DNA of 35,901 nucleotides from Methylococcaceae bacterium (GTDB lineage: Bacteria > Pseudomonadota > Gammaproteobacteria > Methylococcales > Methylomonadaceae): positions 1 through 35,901 of the forward strand of contig CANNLO010000011.1 of NCBI GenBank assembly GCA_947505055.1. Reading direction: 5' to 3'. Shown in pieces: positions 8,242 to 17,060 of this stretch; the stretch's first letter is position 1; the number at the start of each line of letters is the position of its first letter. A program made the position numbers and the translations under genes. The notes below the pieces were generated by a model. The model made no database searches, was not told where the DNA came from, and was given only the letters and a program-made list of their open reading frames with translations.

Positions 8242-9315
8242 TTATTTACCATGAAGAGGTTGTTGTGGTTTTCCGTCAACTTCTAATTGAACTCGACGGT
8301 TGTTTGCGCGACCTTCTTCAGTATCATTAGTGTCTATAGGTTGAGTCCAGCCATAGCCACGGGTAGTCAGATTAGCTGAATGAGTTCCATCAACCAGATA
8401 TTTTTTAACGGCCATAGCGCGACGTTCAGACAAACTCATATTATGTTTTAAACCGCCTGTTTTGCTGGTGTGTCCTTGAATTTCGATGACCAATTCAGGA
8501 TGGTTTTTGATGACTTTTGCAGTATTGTCCAGATTTGCAAAATATTGCGGTTTGATATTGTCTTTATTATTATCAAATTTGACATCAACAATCCAACAAC
8601 CTTTTATGCTGACTTTAACGCCAGGTAAGGTATCGGGGCAGATATCTTTGCAATCGTTGACGCCGTCGTTATCACCATCAAGAGTTGAGCAATCAGCTAC
8701 AACAACTGGAGCTGGGGCAGCTGCAGAAATTATGGCTGGCGCTTCTGCGACAACAGCTTTAGGCTTTGGTCCCAGTGGAATAACAAAGCCAAGGTTTACA
8801 ACCATGTCATGAAATTCGTCGGTACTTGGCTGAAGATTAGCGTTGAAATTATTGTTGTAGCGATAGCGAACATCACTGCGAACCAGGAAGTTATCATGAA
8901 GCTCGTAAGTGAAACCTGCACCTGCTTCGCCGATGAAGCCGGCACCGCTATCACTATTATGGCTGGAGTTCATGCCACCTATACCGATGACGGTATAAGG
9001 CGAAAATACACCGCGAGAAATAAAATATTGCACGTCAGCTGTGCCACCGGTTAAATCCCAGTTTCCGTTTTGATTCGCGCCTTGTAGTCCTTGATAGAAG
9101 CCCTTCAATTCGACATTGAAGTGTTCGTTAAGGATCTTTCCGAAACCCATGCCGCCGCCCCATCCACTATGGGAGTTGCGGTCGCCATCTTGTAAAAGAA
9201 ATGTGCCGAAGGGTGCGACATACCATCTATTGTCTTGGTATTTGTCGGCATGTGCGTTTGATAAAAAGCCCAGGCTTATAAGAGCTAACAGGGCAAGTAA
9301 TTGTTTTTTCCGCAT
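8242..9315 (-). CDS. OmpA-family outer membrane protein
   Basis: A 357-aa outer membrane protein. The chosen ATG (9315) has AAGGAGA a few bases upstream and opens a clean signal peptide (MRKKQLLALLALISLGFLSNAHA); the frame extends 28 codons further upstream, but that extension has no signal character. An eight-stranded barrel-like N-terminal domain (about 25-185, alternating aromatic strands) is followed by an Ala/Pro/Val linker. A short Asp-rich thrombospondin type 3-like calcium motif (DGDNDGVNDCKDICPDTLPG) comes next. The C-terminal OmpA domain (about 250-350) contains the peptidoglycan-binding pattern IEIQGHTSKTGGLKHNMSLS and RANNRRVQLEV. It links outer membrane and cell wall. It is followed by a strong terminator. 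Confidence 0.95.
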   Translation of the reverse strand: MRKKQLLALLALISLGFLSNAHADKYQDNRWYVAPFGTFLLQDGDRNSHSGWGGGMGFGKILNEHFNVELKGFYQGLQGANQNGNWDLTGGTADVQYFISRGVFSPYTVIGIGGMNSSHNSDSGAGFIGEAGAGFTYELHDNFLVRSDVRYRYNNNFNANLQPSTDEFHDMVVNLGFVIPLGPKPKAVVAEAPAIISAAAPAPVVVADCSTLDGDNDGVNDCKDICPDTLPGVKVSIKGCWIVDVKFDNNKDNIKPQYFANLDNTAKVIKNHPELVIEIQGHTSKTGGLKHNMSLSERRAMAVKKYLVDGTHSANLTTRGYGWTQPIDTNDTEEGRANNRRVQLEVDGKPQQPLHGK

Positions 9316-9689
9316 AACATTCTCCTTACTTAATTGATAGTAAACGGTACACCATATACGTTGTATAAAACTAAATATGATATTTAATTCTAACACCATA
9401 TCCGGATTTATAACATGTTCTTGCTTGTTTTTTAATCAGGTAAATAATTAAATGCTTAATGCTAGATCAATGTTTCGGTTACTTCCGGTTGATTTATAAC
9501 TATATAAATAAGTGGGTTAGCATAACAGCACGACTTTCATCATGTGAGATTTTATACAATAAGTTCATGGTGCAGCTCTGCTTGTTTATTTGTTCTTAGG
9601 CATCTTTAAAAATTAAAATTATAATCTTTGCATGTTTGGTTTTATTCGCTGTAAAACTGATTACAACTAATTTATAAAGGTGAAATTCA
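9316..9689. other. 374-base intergenic region between divergent genes
   Basis: This AT-rich gap separates the divergent OmpA-family gene and pilU and must hold promoters for both. I see no repeat, RNA gene or clear operator in it. TA-rich hexamers occur on both strands but none has a convincing -35/-10 pair, so I call no specific promoter. Confidence 0.5.
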
Positions 9690-10847
9690 ATGGAAAGAAG
9701 CGAAGCGATGGACTTTATGATTAAGTTGCTCAAACTTATGTTACATAAAGAGGGGTCTGATTTATTTATTACCGCTGGTTTTCCGCCGGCCATAAAGATA
9801 AAAGGCAAGATGACACCGATTTCGCCAAAGCCCTTATCGGCTAGCGATGCGAAAGCACTGACACATTGCATAATGAATCATAAACAGCTTAAAGAGTTTG
9901 AAGAAACCAATGAATGTAATTTTGCTATTGCTCCAGCAGGATTATCGAGATTTCGGGTTAATGCTTATGTACAGCAGGGTTCTCAAGGTTTGGTGATCAG
10001 GGTCATCGCTGCGGAATTGCCCAATTTTGATAAGCTAGGATTACCGCCTGTCTTAAAAGAAGTCATGATGGCTAAAAATGGTCTTATCATCATGGTGGGT
10101 GCTACAGGTTCGGGCAAATCGACTTCCATGGCCGCAATGATAGATCATCGCAATGCCAATAGTTACGGTCATATCATCACCTTGGAAGACCCCATTGAAT
10201 ATGTCCACGCCCATAAGAACTGCGTAGTCATGCAACGCGAAGTCGGTGTTGACACCAAGACTTGGGAAGCAGGTTTGCACAATACTTTACGTCAAGCGCC
10301 AGACGTTATTGTTTTAGGCGAAATTCGAAGTGCAGACATCATGACTTATGGGCTGGAGTTTTCTCAAACAGGGCATTTAGCGCTGGCTACCTTGCATGCG
10401 AACAATGCCAATCAAGCTATAGACAGGATATTGGGCTTCTTTCCGATGGAAGCCCAGGCAAAACTGATGCAGGACATCTCGGTTAATTTGCGCGCCATTA
10501 TTTCCCAGCGTCTGGTCAAAACAGTTGATGGGGGGCGATGTGCGGCTATTGAAATATTATTAAATACACCGTTAATTTCAGATTATATTGCAAAAGGTGA
10601 AGCTGCCAGTATCAAGCCACTCATGGCAAAATCTCGTGAATTGGGTATGCAAACTTTTGATCAGTCTTTATTGGAGCTCTATAAGGCTGGCAAAATTGAT
10701 TATGACGAAGCTTTAAGAAACGCTGATTCCCAAAATGAATTACGTCTACAGATAAAACTCAGCTCTGGTGAAGACAGGTCTCACGGTGGACTTTCTTTGC
10801 AAGCGAAAGAAGAAAGCGAGGAGGCAAATGATAATGATGCCGGTTGA
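9690..10847 (+). CDS. pilU: type IV pilus retraction ATPase PilU
   Basis: A 385-aa PilT/PilU-family hexameric ATPase that works with PilT in pilus retraction and twitching motility. It has GSDLFITAGFPPAIKIKGK near the N-terminus, Walker A GATGSGKST at 137-145, an Asp box LEDPIEYVH at 165-173, Walker B DVIVLGEIR at 205-213, and the His box GHLALATLHANNA. The opening (MDFMIKLLKLM..KEGSDLFITAG) and the polar C-terminal extension beyond about residue 345 match PilU rather than PilT. The ATG at 9690 follows AAAGGTGA; an in-frame ATG at 9708 is also possible. pilT, its usual upstream neighbour, is not present here. Confidence 0.93.
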   Translation: MERSEAMDFMIKLLKLMLHKEGSDLFITAGFPPAIKIKGKMTPISPKPLSASDAKALTHCIMNHKQLKEFEETNECNFAIAPAGLSRFRVNAYVQQGSQGLVIRVIAAELPNFDKLGLPPVLKEVMMAKNGLIIMVGATGSGKSTSMAAMIDHRNANSYGHIITLEDPIEYVHAHKNCVVMQREVGVDTKTWEAGLHNTLRQAPDVIVLGEIRSADIMTYGLEFSQTGHLALATLHANNANQAIDRILGFFPMEAQAKLMQDISVNLRAIISQRLVKTVDGGRCAAIEILLNTPLISDYIAKGEAASIKPLMAKSRELGMQTFDQSLLELYKAGKIDYDEALRNADSQNELRLQIKLSSGEDRSHGGLSLQAKEESEEANDNDAG

Positions 10848-10925
10848 TTATCGGGTTGATTGAAATCCACTGTTTAGCATAAGTCGGTATAATAAAGAAT
10901 AATTCTAAATATTTTTGTAAGTGAT

Positions 10926-11972
10926 ATGAGTGAACAAAGAAAAGCAGTGGCATTAATTTCCGGTGGTCTCGATTCGATGCTGGCGGCAAAAACTATTATG
11001 GAGCAAGGCATCCATGTGGAAGGGATTAACTTCTTTACCGGTTTTTGTGTTGAAGGCCACACGCATGCCATCAGGGCTAATAATAAAGCCAAACCCAAAC
11101 GCAATAATTCGCTTTGGGTTGCGGAACAGTTGGGCATGAAGCTGCATATTGTTGATGTCATAGAAGAATATAAAAATGTTCTGATTAATCCCAAACACGG
11201 CTACGGCGCCCACATGAATCCTTGTCTGGATTGCAAGATTTTCATGGTGAGCAAGGCCAAGCAGTGGATAGCTGAAAATGATTTTGACTTTATCATCACC
11301 GGTGAAGTAATCGGTCAAAGGCCGATGTCGCAACGTAAAGCGACTATGCCGATCGTGGCTAAAGAGTCTGGCGCCGATGATTTATTATTACGACCTTTAT
11401 GTGCCAAGAATTTGCCCGCAACGCTCCCTGAACGGGAAGGTTGGGTAGATAGAGAAAAACTGCATGATTTTACCGGCCGTTCGCGGAAACCGCAGATTTC
11501 GATGGCTGAAAAATTCGGTTTTGACGATTATGCCCAACCGGCAGGCGGCTGTTGTTTTCTGACTGACGCCAGCTATTCGGCAAAACTGGTTGATTTATGG
11601 AAAGCGCGTGACGGCGATAAACAATATGACCTTGATGATGTCATGTTGTTAAAAGTCGGACGACACATCAGACCGGAGCTAAATTTTAAAGTGATTGTAG
11701 CCCGCGAAGAAGGCGAGGGCCGCTTCATGCAAGGTTATAAAAAGGAATTTACCACCCTAACTTGCGTTAGTCATCCAGGTGCTTTGGCGCTGGTGGATGG
11801 CACGCCTTCGGCTGAAGATTTGTTCATGGCCGCCAGAATTACAGCCCGCTATGGCCAAGGTCGTGACGCAGAGCAAGTCGATGTATGTATCGCCGGAAAG
11901 GACGGCTCGGAAATGATTATTCAGGTCAAACCGTTTGGCGTGGAAGAAATTCCGCAAGAATGGTTTATATGA
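10926..11972 (+). CDS. ThiI-like PP-loop protein with NFACT-R-like C-terminus
   Basis: This 348-aa protein combines an adenine-nucleotide alpha-hydrolase (PP-loop) domain and a C-terminal region resembling the RNA-binding NFACT-R (DUF814) domain. The PP-loop is SGGLDS at 12-17. A CxxC pair (C100, C103 in NPCLDCK) and a CC pair (C209, C210 in PAGGCCF) are candidates for persulfide or metal/cluster chemistry. ThiI and MnmA use this fold to activate a tRNA uridine for thiolation. The THUMP domain of ThiI is absent. The last 110 residues (LKVGRHIRPELNFKVIVAREEGEG) match NFACT-R style. The gene overlaps tusA by four bases, which supports a sulfur-transfer role, probably tRNA thiolation. Exact substrate unknown. 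Confidence 0.85.
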   Translation: MSEQRKAVALISGGLDSMLAAKTIMEQGIHVEGINFFTGFCVEGHTHAIRANNKAKPKRNNSLWVAEQLGMKLHIVDVIEEYKNVLINPKHGYGAHMNPCLDCKIFMVSKAKQWIAENDFDFIITGEVIGQRPMSQRKATMPIVAKESGADDLLLRPLCAKNLPATLPEREGWVDREKLHDFTGRSRKPQISMAEKFGFDDYAQPAGGCCFLTDASYSAKLVDLWKARDGDKQYDLDDVMLLKVGRHIRPELNFKVIVAREEGEGRFMQGYKKEFTTLTCVSHPGALALVDGTPSAEDLFMAARITARYGQGRDAEQVDVCIAGKDGSEMIIQVKPFGVEEIPQEWFI

Positions 11973-12196
11973 ATAGAGAAACATTAAATGCGCGTCGTCT
12001 GTTATGCCCGTTGCCGGTCATTCGTACCCAGGATAAAGTCAAACAGCTTAAAGCGGGAGATCAGTTGGAAGTGATTTGTACTGATCCCGGCGTGATGCAG
12101 GACATACCGGCCTGGTGTCGTATCAATGGACATAAGGTGCTGGAAACTACTTCAGGCGATAATGAATACATTATAATTTTGGAAGTAGGCGCCTAG
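11969..12196 (+). CDS. TusA-like sulfurtransferase
   Basis: A 75-aa protein with the TusA/YeeD/SirA-type fold. The conserved CPxP motif appears as LLCPLPVIRT near residue 11; its Cys carries persulfide sulfur between partner proteins. The ATG at 11969 overlaps the stop of the ThiI-like gene (ATGA). The frame stays open upstream, but that extension lies inside the preceding gene. Its stop shares one base with the GTG start of the CDF gene. Translational coupling to a PP-loop thiolation enzyme suggests it delivers sulfur to that enzyme rather than serving the canonical TusBCDE-MnmA relay, whose other members are not present here. That pairing is an inference. Confidence 0.9.
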   Translation: MNRETLNARRLLCPLPVIRTQDKVKQLKAGDQLEVICTDPGVMQDIPAWCRINGHKVLETTSGDNEYIIILEVGA

Positions 12197-13341
12197 TGGC
12201 TGAAGTTGTAGATACCGTTAAAATGGATAAACTTAAAACCCGCGCCAGCTATATTGGTGCGGCTGTTAACATATTCCAGGCATTGATTAAAATCGGTTTC
12301 GGCATTTTGGGTCAGTCTGCAGCGCTGGTGGCTGATGGCATTCATTCGCTCTCGGATTTATTAAGTGATCTTTTAGTAATTACTGCTGTTAAATTAGGTA
12401 GTCGTGAGGCGGATCATGATCATCCTTATGGCCATCGTCGCTTTGAAACCATAGCAACAGTGATCCTGGGCGGCAGTTTAATCACGATAGGCGGGGCAAT
12501 TGCCTGGACGGTCATGGAGCGTATGGCTCACCCTGAACACCTACCGGTACCCAACAGTTTGTCACTGGGTGTCGCAGCGCTTTCCATTCTTATTAACGAA
12601 TGGCTGTATCAATACACTAAACGAATCGCTAAAACCACCCGCTCCAAATTGCTCTTGGCCAATGCCTTGCATCAGCGCAGTGATGCGATTTCCTCGTTGG
12701 TTGTTTTATTCGGTATCGGTGCAGTAATGCTCGGCTATCCCTTGGCTGACGCCGTTGCGGCTATTGTTGTCGCGCTGATGGTAGCAAAAATCGGCTTGAA
12801 TCTGATGCTTGAAAGCATCAAGGAATTGGTCGATACCTCTTTGCCGCCCAAGCTGGTTGCAGAGATTAGGGCGGCCATTCATGAGATTGATGGTGTTGAA
12901 GGAATTCATTTATTGCGTACCCGACAAATGGGCGAAGATGCGTTGATAGATGCGCATATTGTCGTTGATCCTCGCATCACTGTTTCTGAAGGTCACATGA
13001 TTAGTGACATTGTGAGAGATGATTTGATCAGGCGTTTTGATGACGTAATGGATGTACTGGTGCATGTCGATCCTGAAGATGACGAAAGTTTGCTGGATAT
13101 TTCCAAGCCGCTGTCCCGCAGTGAAGTACAGCGCTTATTGAATATTTATTTGTCGGATTTTCAGTCCTATATAGAAGATTTCAGAATCCATTATTTGGAT
13201 GGACAGATTGAATTGGAAGTTATTTTTCCTTTTTCAGTGAGTGAGCAGCCACAACAGTTAGAAAAAATCAGAAAGCAATGCAAGCTGATGCCCATGAAAG
13301 TGAAAAAAATTGATAACGTATTTGTGTTTTTTAAAGTTTAA
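12196..13341 (+). CDS. cation diffusion facilitator (CDF) metal transporter
   Basis: A 381-aa CDF-family exporter (Zn2+/Fe2+/Co2+/Mn2+ against protons) in the inner membrane. It shows about six transmembrane helices over residues 20-215. The metal-site motifs are ADGIHSLSDLLSD in TM2 and HQRSDAISS in TM5, and the cytoplasmic loop has DHDHPYGHRRFE. The cytoplasmic ZT-dimer domain follows (about 220-300). About 80 further residues after it form an additional alpha/beta region that ordinary FieF-type proteins lack. The GTG start overlaps the tusA stop by one base, so translation depends on tusA. Metal specificity cannot be read from the sequence. Confidence 0.93.
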   Translation: MAEVVDTVKMDKLKTRASYIGAAVNIFQALIKIGFGILGQSAALVADGIHSLSDLLSDLLVITAVKLGSREADHDHPYGHRRFETIATVILGGSLITIGGAIAWTVMERMAHPEHLPVPNSLSLGVAALSILINEWLYQYTKRIAKTTRSKLLLANALHQRSDAISSLVVLFGIGAVMLGYPLADAVAAIVVALMVAKIGLNLMLESIKELVDTSLPPKLVAEIRAAIHEIDGVEGIHLLRTRQMGEDALIDAHIVVDPRITVSEGHMISDIVRDDLIRRFDDVMDVLVHVDPEDDESLLDISKPLSRSEVQRLLNIYLSDFQSYIEDFRIHYLDGQIELEVIFPFSVSEQPQQLEKIRKQCKLMPMKVKKIDNVFVFFKV

Positions 13342-13352
13342 CGAGGTTTTAT

Positions 13353-14567
13353 ATGGCAGTAGGGCAGTGCAGTTTTCCGGTTATGCATCCAGTACCTGGC
13401 ATCTCGCTGGGTAGTGCGAATGCCGGTATTAAGCAAACCTTCAGGGACGATGTTCTGGTTATACAAATGGCTGAGCAGTCAACTTGCGCCGCGGTTTTTA
13501 CTCAGAATGCGTTTTGCGCCGCACCTGTTCATGTGGCCAAGGCAAATTTGCTTCTTGCGCCGCGCTGGTTATTGATTAATTCCGGCAACGCCAATGCAGG
13601 AACCGGCGAACAGGGAATGAAGGACGCTTTGACTTCGTGTGCTGATCTTGCCGAAGTTGTTGGCGGTGTTGCAACTCAGGTTCTGCCTTTTTCGACCGGT
13701 GTCATAGGTCAACCGTTAGCGATCGACAAGATTAAATCTGTTTTGCCGACAGTTATAAATAATCTGAGTCTTGATAATTGGGCCAAGGCCTCGCAAGCCA
13801 TTATGACTACTGATACTTTCCCTAAAGGCGTATCCAAAGTTATCGATATTGACGGTCAAACCATCACCATCAATGGCATTTCAAAAGGCGCAGGCATGAT
13901 TCAGCCGAATATGGCGACCATGCTGGGTTTTATCGCGACTGATGCAAAAATCAGCCAAAGCTTATTGCAGAACTGTCTGGCTCTAGCCGTTGAGCAATCC
14001 TTTAACCGCATCACGGTTGATGGAGATACTTCTACCAATGACGCTTGCGTATTGATGGCCAGCGGTTGTTCGCTGGTTCCTGAAATTGAACCGGGCACCG
14101 AAACTTATCGTATTTTTGCGGATGCGGTGATGACTGTTTGTAAACAACTGGCGGAAGCCATTGTCAGAGATGGCGAGGGTGCAACCAAGTTGATGCGAAT
14201 TGTGGTTGAGCAAGCAGCATCCGAGGAAGAAGCGGTGCGTGTCGGAAAAACCATCGCTCATTCGCCGTTGGTGAAGACCGCTTTTTTTGCCAGTGATCCG
14301 AATTGGGGCCGCATACTCGCTGCCGTAGGTCGTGCCGGCGTCGAAAACATGGTCTTGGAAAATGTTCAGTTGTATTTGGGTGAGGTGTGCATTGTCAGAA
14401 ACGGTGGTAGAGCCGATGATTACACCGAAGAAGCCGGGCAGCAAGTGATGAATCAGGAAGAAATTACCATAACCGTTAAACTGGGTCGTGGTAAAGCTGT
14501 ACAGGAAGTCCTGACCTGCGATTTGTCTTATGAGTATGTAAAAATCAATGCGGAATATAGGACTTAG
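13353..14567 (+). CDS. argJ: ornithine acetyltransferase / NAGS ArgJ
   Basis: ArgJ transfers the acetyl group from N-acetylornithine to glutamate in the cyclic arginine pathway and, if bifunctional, also uses acetyl-CoA. The 404-aa precursor self-cleaves to alpha and beta chains. The cleavage and nucleophile motif KGAGMIQPNMATMLGF has T189 as nucleophile, with cleavage between A188 and T189. Other conserved segments are LLINSGNANAGTG, FSTGVIGQ, TVDGDTSTNDAC and FFASDPNWGRILAA. The C-terminus is shorter on diagnostic residues than I can use to tell mono- from bifunctional forms. It starts 11 bases after the CDF gene, so it may be cotranscribed with that trio. Confidence 0.97.
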   Translation: MAVGQCSFPVMHPVPGISLGSANAGIKQTFRDDVLVIQMAEQSTCAAVFTQNAFCAAPVHVAKANLLLAPRWLLINSGNANAGTGEQGMKDALTSCADLAEVVGGVATQVLPFSTGVIGQPLAIDKIKSVLPTVINNLSLDNWAKASQAIMTTDTFPKGVSKVIDIDGQTITINGISKGAGMIQPNMATMLGFIATDAKISQSLLQNCLALAVEQSFNRITVDGDTSTNDACVLMASGCSLVPEIEPGTETYRIFADAVMTVCKQLAEAIVRDGEGATKLMRIVVEQAASEEEAVRVGKTIAHSPLVKTAFFASDPNWGRILAAVGRAGVENMVLENVQLYLGEVCIVRNGGRADDYTEEAGQQVMNQEEITITVKLGRGKAVQEVLTCDLSYEYVKINAEYRT

Positions 14568-14572
14568 AAGTG

Positions 14573-14599
14573 GGTGAAAGGTTCAAAGTTCAGGGCGAA
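14573..14599. repeat. short dispersed repeat, copy 1
   Basis: The gap after argJ holds GGTGAAAGGTTCAA (14573-14586) and AAGTTCAGGGCGAA (ending 14599). Both 14-base blocks recur in the gap after moaA (31331-31367): the second in the same orientation, the first inverted. Two shared blocks in two intergenic gaps are unlikely by chance and point to a small dispersed intergenic repeat. Confidence 0.6.
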
Positions 14600-14665
14600 A
14601 GATTTTATTGTTCCCACGTTTCGGTTTGGGCATGCAGTTTTGGATTTTTCGGCATCTACTAAGCA

Positions 14666-15589
14666 ATGACCATCCTCCAAGTCGCTGTAGGCGTTATAAA
14701 AAATTCCGAAGGGAAAATTCTAATTTCTCGACGCCATGAGTCTTCCCATCAAGGTGGCTTGTGGGAGTTTCCCGGTGGCAAGATTGAAGCGTCGGAAACC
14801 GCAGAGTTTGCCTTGGCGAGAGAACTGAAGGAAGAGCTGAATATTACCGTGACCTCGGCAACGCCCTTAATTACTGTCAATCATCAATACCCTGATTTGG
14901 CTGTAAGGCTTAAGGTTTATTTGGTTGAACAGTTTTTGGGAGAAGCTCAAGGTTGCGAGAGTCAGGCTATAAAATGGATAACGCCTGCCGATTTTAAGCA
15001 ATATGACTTTCCGGCAGCCAATCAGTCTATTATTACTGCCGCCCGCTTGCCGCCTTATTATGCGATTTTAGATGACGCCGAACCGACCTTGTTACTGTCG
15101 AATTTGCAAAAAATATTGAACAGAGGCGTCAAGTTGATTCAGGCACGCTTGAAAAATTTGCCAGCAGCCGACGTTACAAAGTTTATTGAACACGCTTATC
15201 CTTTGTGTGAACAGCAACAGGCGTTGTTGTTAATGAATTCTGCCGTTGACTATGCAGGAACTGTTGATGGCCTGCATTTAACCGGCAGGCATTTAATGGA
15301 CTTGGAGCAGCGACCTGAGCATGTCAAATTGCTTGCCGCCTCCTGCCATAACCTTGAGCAATTAATGCAGGCGCAAAACTTGGGCGTGGATTTTGTGGTG
15401 TTGGGTCCGGTTTTGGCAACCAAAACTCATCCCGGATCTTCTTCGCTAGGCTGGACGGCATTTACCGAACTTGTTGCCAGAATTAATCTTCCTGTTTACG
15501 CCTTGGGAGGAATGACAGTCGATTGTCTGCCGATCGCGAGGCAGAGTGGCGGACAGGGAATAGCTGCCATCAGGGCATTTCTGGATTGA
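14666..15589 (+). CDS. Nudix hydrolase-thiamine phosphate synthase-like fusion
   Basis: A 307-aa two-domain protein. The N-terminal Nudix domain (about 1-130) is MutT-like and has a complete Nudix box, roughly residues 37-60 (G-G-K-I-E..RELKEEL), with the GGLWEFPGGKIE segment typical of 8-oxo-dGTP pyrophosphatases. The C-terminal domain (about 132-307) is a ThiE/TenI-type TIM barrel with KLIQARLKN, VDGLHLTGRHL, DFVVLGPVLATKTHPG and NLPVYALGGM. The same fusion is known in many gammaproteobacteria. Whether the C-terminal domain makes thiamine phosphate is unproven; catalytic residues are only partly conserved by eye. It could sanitise oxidised nucleotides, act in thiamine salvage, or both. No thi genes adjoin it. 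Confidence 0.93.
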   Translation: MTILQVAVGVIKNSEGKILISRRHESSHQGGLWEFPGGKIEASETAEFALARELKEELNITVTSATPLITVNHQYPDLAVRLKVYLVEQFLGEAQGCESQAIKWITPADFKQYDFPAANQSIITAARLPPYYAILDDAEPTLLLSNLQKILNRGVKLIQARLKNLPAADVTKFIEHAYPLCEQQQALLLMNSAVDYAGTVDGLHLTGRHLMDLEQRPEHVKLLAASCHNLEQLMQAQNLGVDFVVLGPVLATKTHPGSSSLGWTAFTELVARINLPVYALGGMTVDCLPIARQSGGQGIAAIRAFLD

Positions 15590-15692
15590 CTCAAATTTGC
15601 GAGTTACCTTTGCAAGTGTATTGTTAGCGGTTATCATTGCACCGATAACTGGTCACGTATTTCATTTGTTTCTATTTTGAGGAGGTTGCTTT

Positions 15693-16268
15693 ATGGCTGT
15701 TTCACTTACTAAGGGCGGTAACATCAGTCTGTCCAAGACTGATCCTACTCTTAAAAATCTGATTGTCGGTCTCGGCTGGGATGCACGACCCACTGATGGC
15801 GCAGATTTTGATCTGGATGCCAGCGCCTTTATGGTCAAAGAAGACGGTAAGGTCAGATCCGACAGTGATTTTATTTTTTACAATCAAACCAAATCTACCT
15901 GCGGCTCGATAGAGCACACCGGCGATAACCTTACCGGTGCCGGTGATGGGGATGATGAAGCCGTTATTGTGTTACTCGATAAAATACCCGCAGATATTCA
16001 ACGCGTTGTGTTTGTTGTCACTATTCATGACGCAGAAGCACGTAAACAAAATTTCGGTCAGGTATCAAAAGCTTATGTGCGGGTGGTTAATAAAGACTCA
16101 AATAGCGAAGTTGCGCGTTATGATTTAAGCGAAGACGCTTCTATTGAAACCGCGATGGTGTTCGGTGAAATCTACAAGCATGGCGCTGAATGGAAATTTA
16201 AAGCGGTAGGTCAGGGTTATGCTGGCGGCTTGGCGGCTTTGGCCCGTCAATATGGAATTAATATTTAA
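15693..16268 (+). CDS. terD: TerD-family stress protein (TerD-like)
   Basis: A 191-aa TerD-domain protein nearly collinear with enterobacterial TerD. The family is Ca2+-binding, and the acidic motifs are present: DFDLDASAF (about residue 40) and [15 protein letters not shown] (about 72-86). [18 protein letters not shown] and [12 protein letters not shown] close the domain. TerD proteins are linked to tellurite resistance, phage inhibition, colicin resistance and oxidative or DNA-damage stress, at the inner face of the membrane. A strong GAGGAGG precedes the ATG. It heads the Ter locus; the 100 bases upstream should hold its promoter. Confidence 0.96.
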   Translation: MAVSLTKGGNISLSKTDPTLKNLIVGLGWDARPTDGADFDLDASAFMVKEDGKVRSDSDFIFYNQTKSTCGSIEHTGDNLTGAGDGDDEAVIVLLDKIPADIQRVVFVVTIHDAEARKQNFGQVSKAYVRVVNKDSNSEVARYDLSEDASIETAMVFGEIYKHGAEWKFKAVGQGYAGGLAALARQYGINI

Positions 16269-16306
16269 CATCATAAAAATACTTTAATAATAATCAGGAG
16301 AGAATC

Positions 16307-16882
16307 ATGGCAGTATCACTTAGCAAGGGCGGAAACGTTAACCTTAGTAAAGAAGTACCAGGTCTGAATAAAATTGCCGTTGGTTTAGGCTGGGATGCAC
16401 GTGCAACAGATGGCGCGGCGTTTGATTTGGACGCCAGTGTATTTTTGGTCAAACTGGACGGTAAAGTTCGTTCAGATAGCGATTTTTGTTTTTACAACAA
16501 CAAAGTGGCAGGCGATGGTGCCGTTCAACATATGGGCGACAATACCACCGGCGCGGGCGATGGCGATGATGAAACGGTTAAGGTTGAATTATCAAAAGTT
16601 CCCTCAGAATTGGACAAGATCGTATTTTCCGTGACCATTCATGACGCCGAAGCACGCAAACAGAATTTTGGTCAGGTGAGTCATGCTTTTATTCGTATTC
16701 TCAACGAAGATGGCGGCGCAGAGATCGCGCGTTATGATTTAAGCGAAGACGCTTCAATCGAGACGGCCATGATTTTTGGCGAAATCTATCGTGTAGGTTC
16801 AGAGTGGAAGTTTAAAGCGGTTGGCCAAGGCTTTGCCGGTGGTCTTGGGCCTTTAGCCGGTTCTTTTGGTGTTAATGTTTAA
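16307..16882 (+). CDS. terE: TerD-family stress protein (TerE-like)
   Basis: A 191-aa paralogue of the preceding TerD, 38 bases downstream with its own AGGAGAG ribosome binding site. The acidic calcium-site motifs are kept: [11 protein letters not shown] and [14 protein letters not shown]. The N-terminal [11 protein letters not shown] and C-terminal [11 protein letters not shown] segments are closest to TerE. It most likely arose by tandem duplication. After its stop comes a 17-bp perfect stem-loop that could limit transcription into terZ. Confidence 0.93.
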   Translation: MAVSLSKGGNVNLSKEVPGLNKIAVGLGWDARATDGAAFDLDASVFLVKLDGKVRSDSDFCFYNNKVAGDGAVQHMGDNTTGAGDGDDETVKVELSKVPSELDKIVFSVTIHDAEARKQNFGQVSHAFIRILNEDGGAEIARYDLSEDASIETAMIFGEIYRVGSEWKFKAVGQGFAGGLGPLAGSFGVNV

Positions 16883-16936
16883 TTGCTTTGGTCGATTCAC
16901 CAAGTAATTAAAAAATTAATTTTGTCTTTACCAATA

Positions 16937-16976
16937 CACAAAGGGCACGAAGAAATAAATCTTCGTGCCCTTTGTG
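16937..16976 (+). terminator. long perfect stem-loop between terE and terZ-like gene
   Basis: CACAAAGGGCACGAAGA (16937-16953) and its exact reverse complement (16960-16976) flank a six-base AATAAA loop. The following bases (TCTTTGG) are not a clean T-run, so it may be a weak terminator, an attenuator, an mRNA stabiliser or a dispersed palindrome of the CTTCGTG..CTTTGTG type. It would allow terD/terE to be expressed above the downstream pathway genes. Confidence 0.7.
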
Positions 16977-17060
16977 TCTTTGGAACTGATATTCTTTTAA
17001 GCTTTTTGTGGACTAGCTGTTTCTGGCAGGTCTGCAAAAAAAATCATTAAGGTAATCTGT

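Noticed and set aside
9316..9399. 28-codon N-terminal extension of the OmpA-family gene
   Set aside because: The ATG at 9315 has AAGGAGA and begins a textbook signal peptide; the extension has neither.
11885..11968. Longer N-terminus for the TusA-like protein
   Set aside because: It lies wholly inside the ThiI-like gene; the ATG overlapping that gene's stop gives a standard 75-aa TusA.
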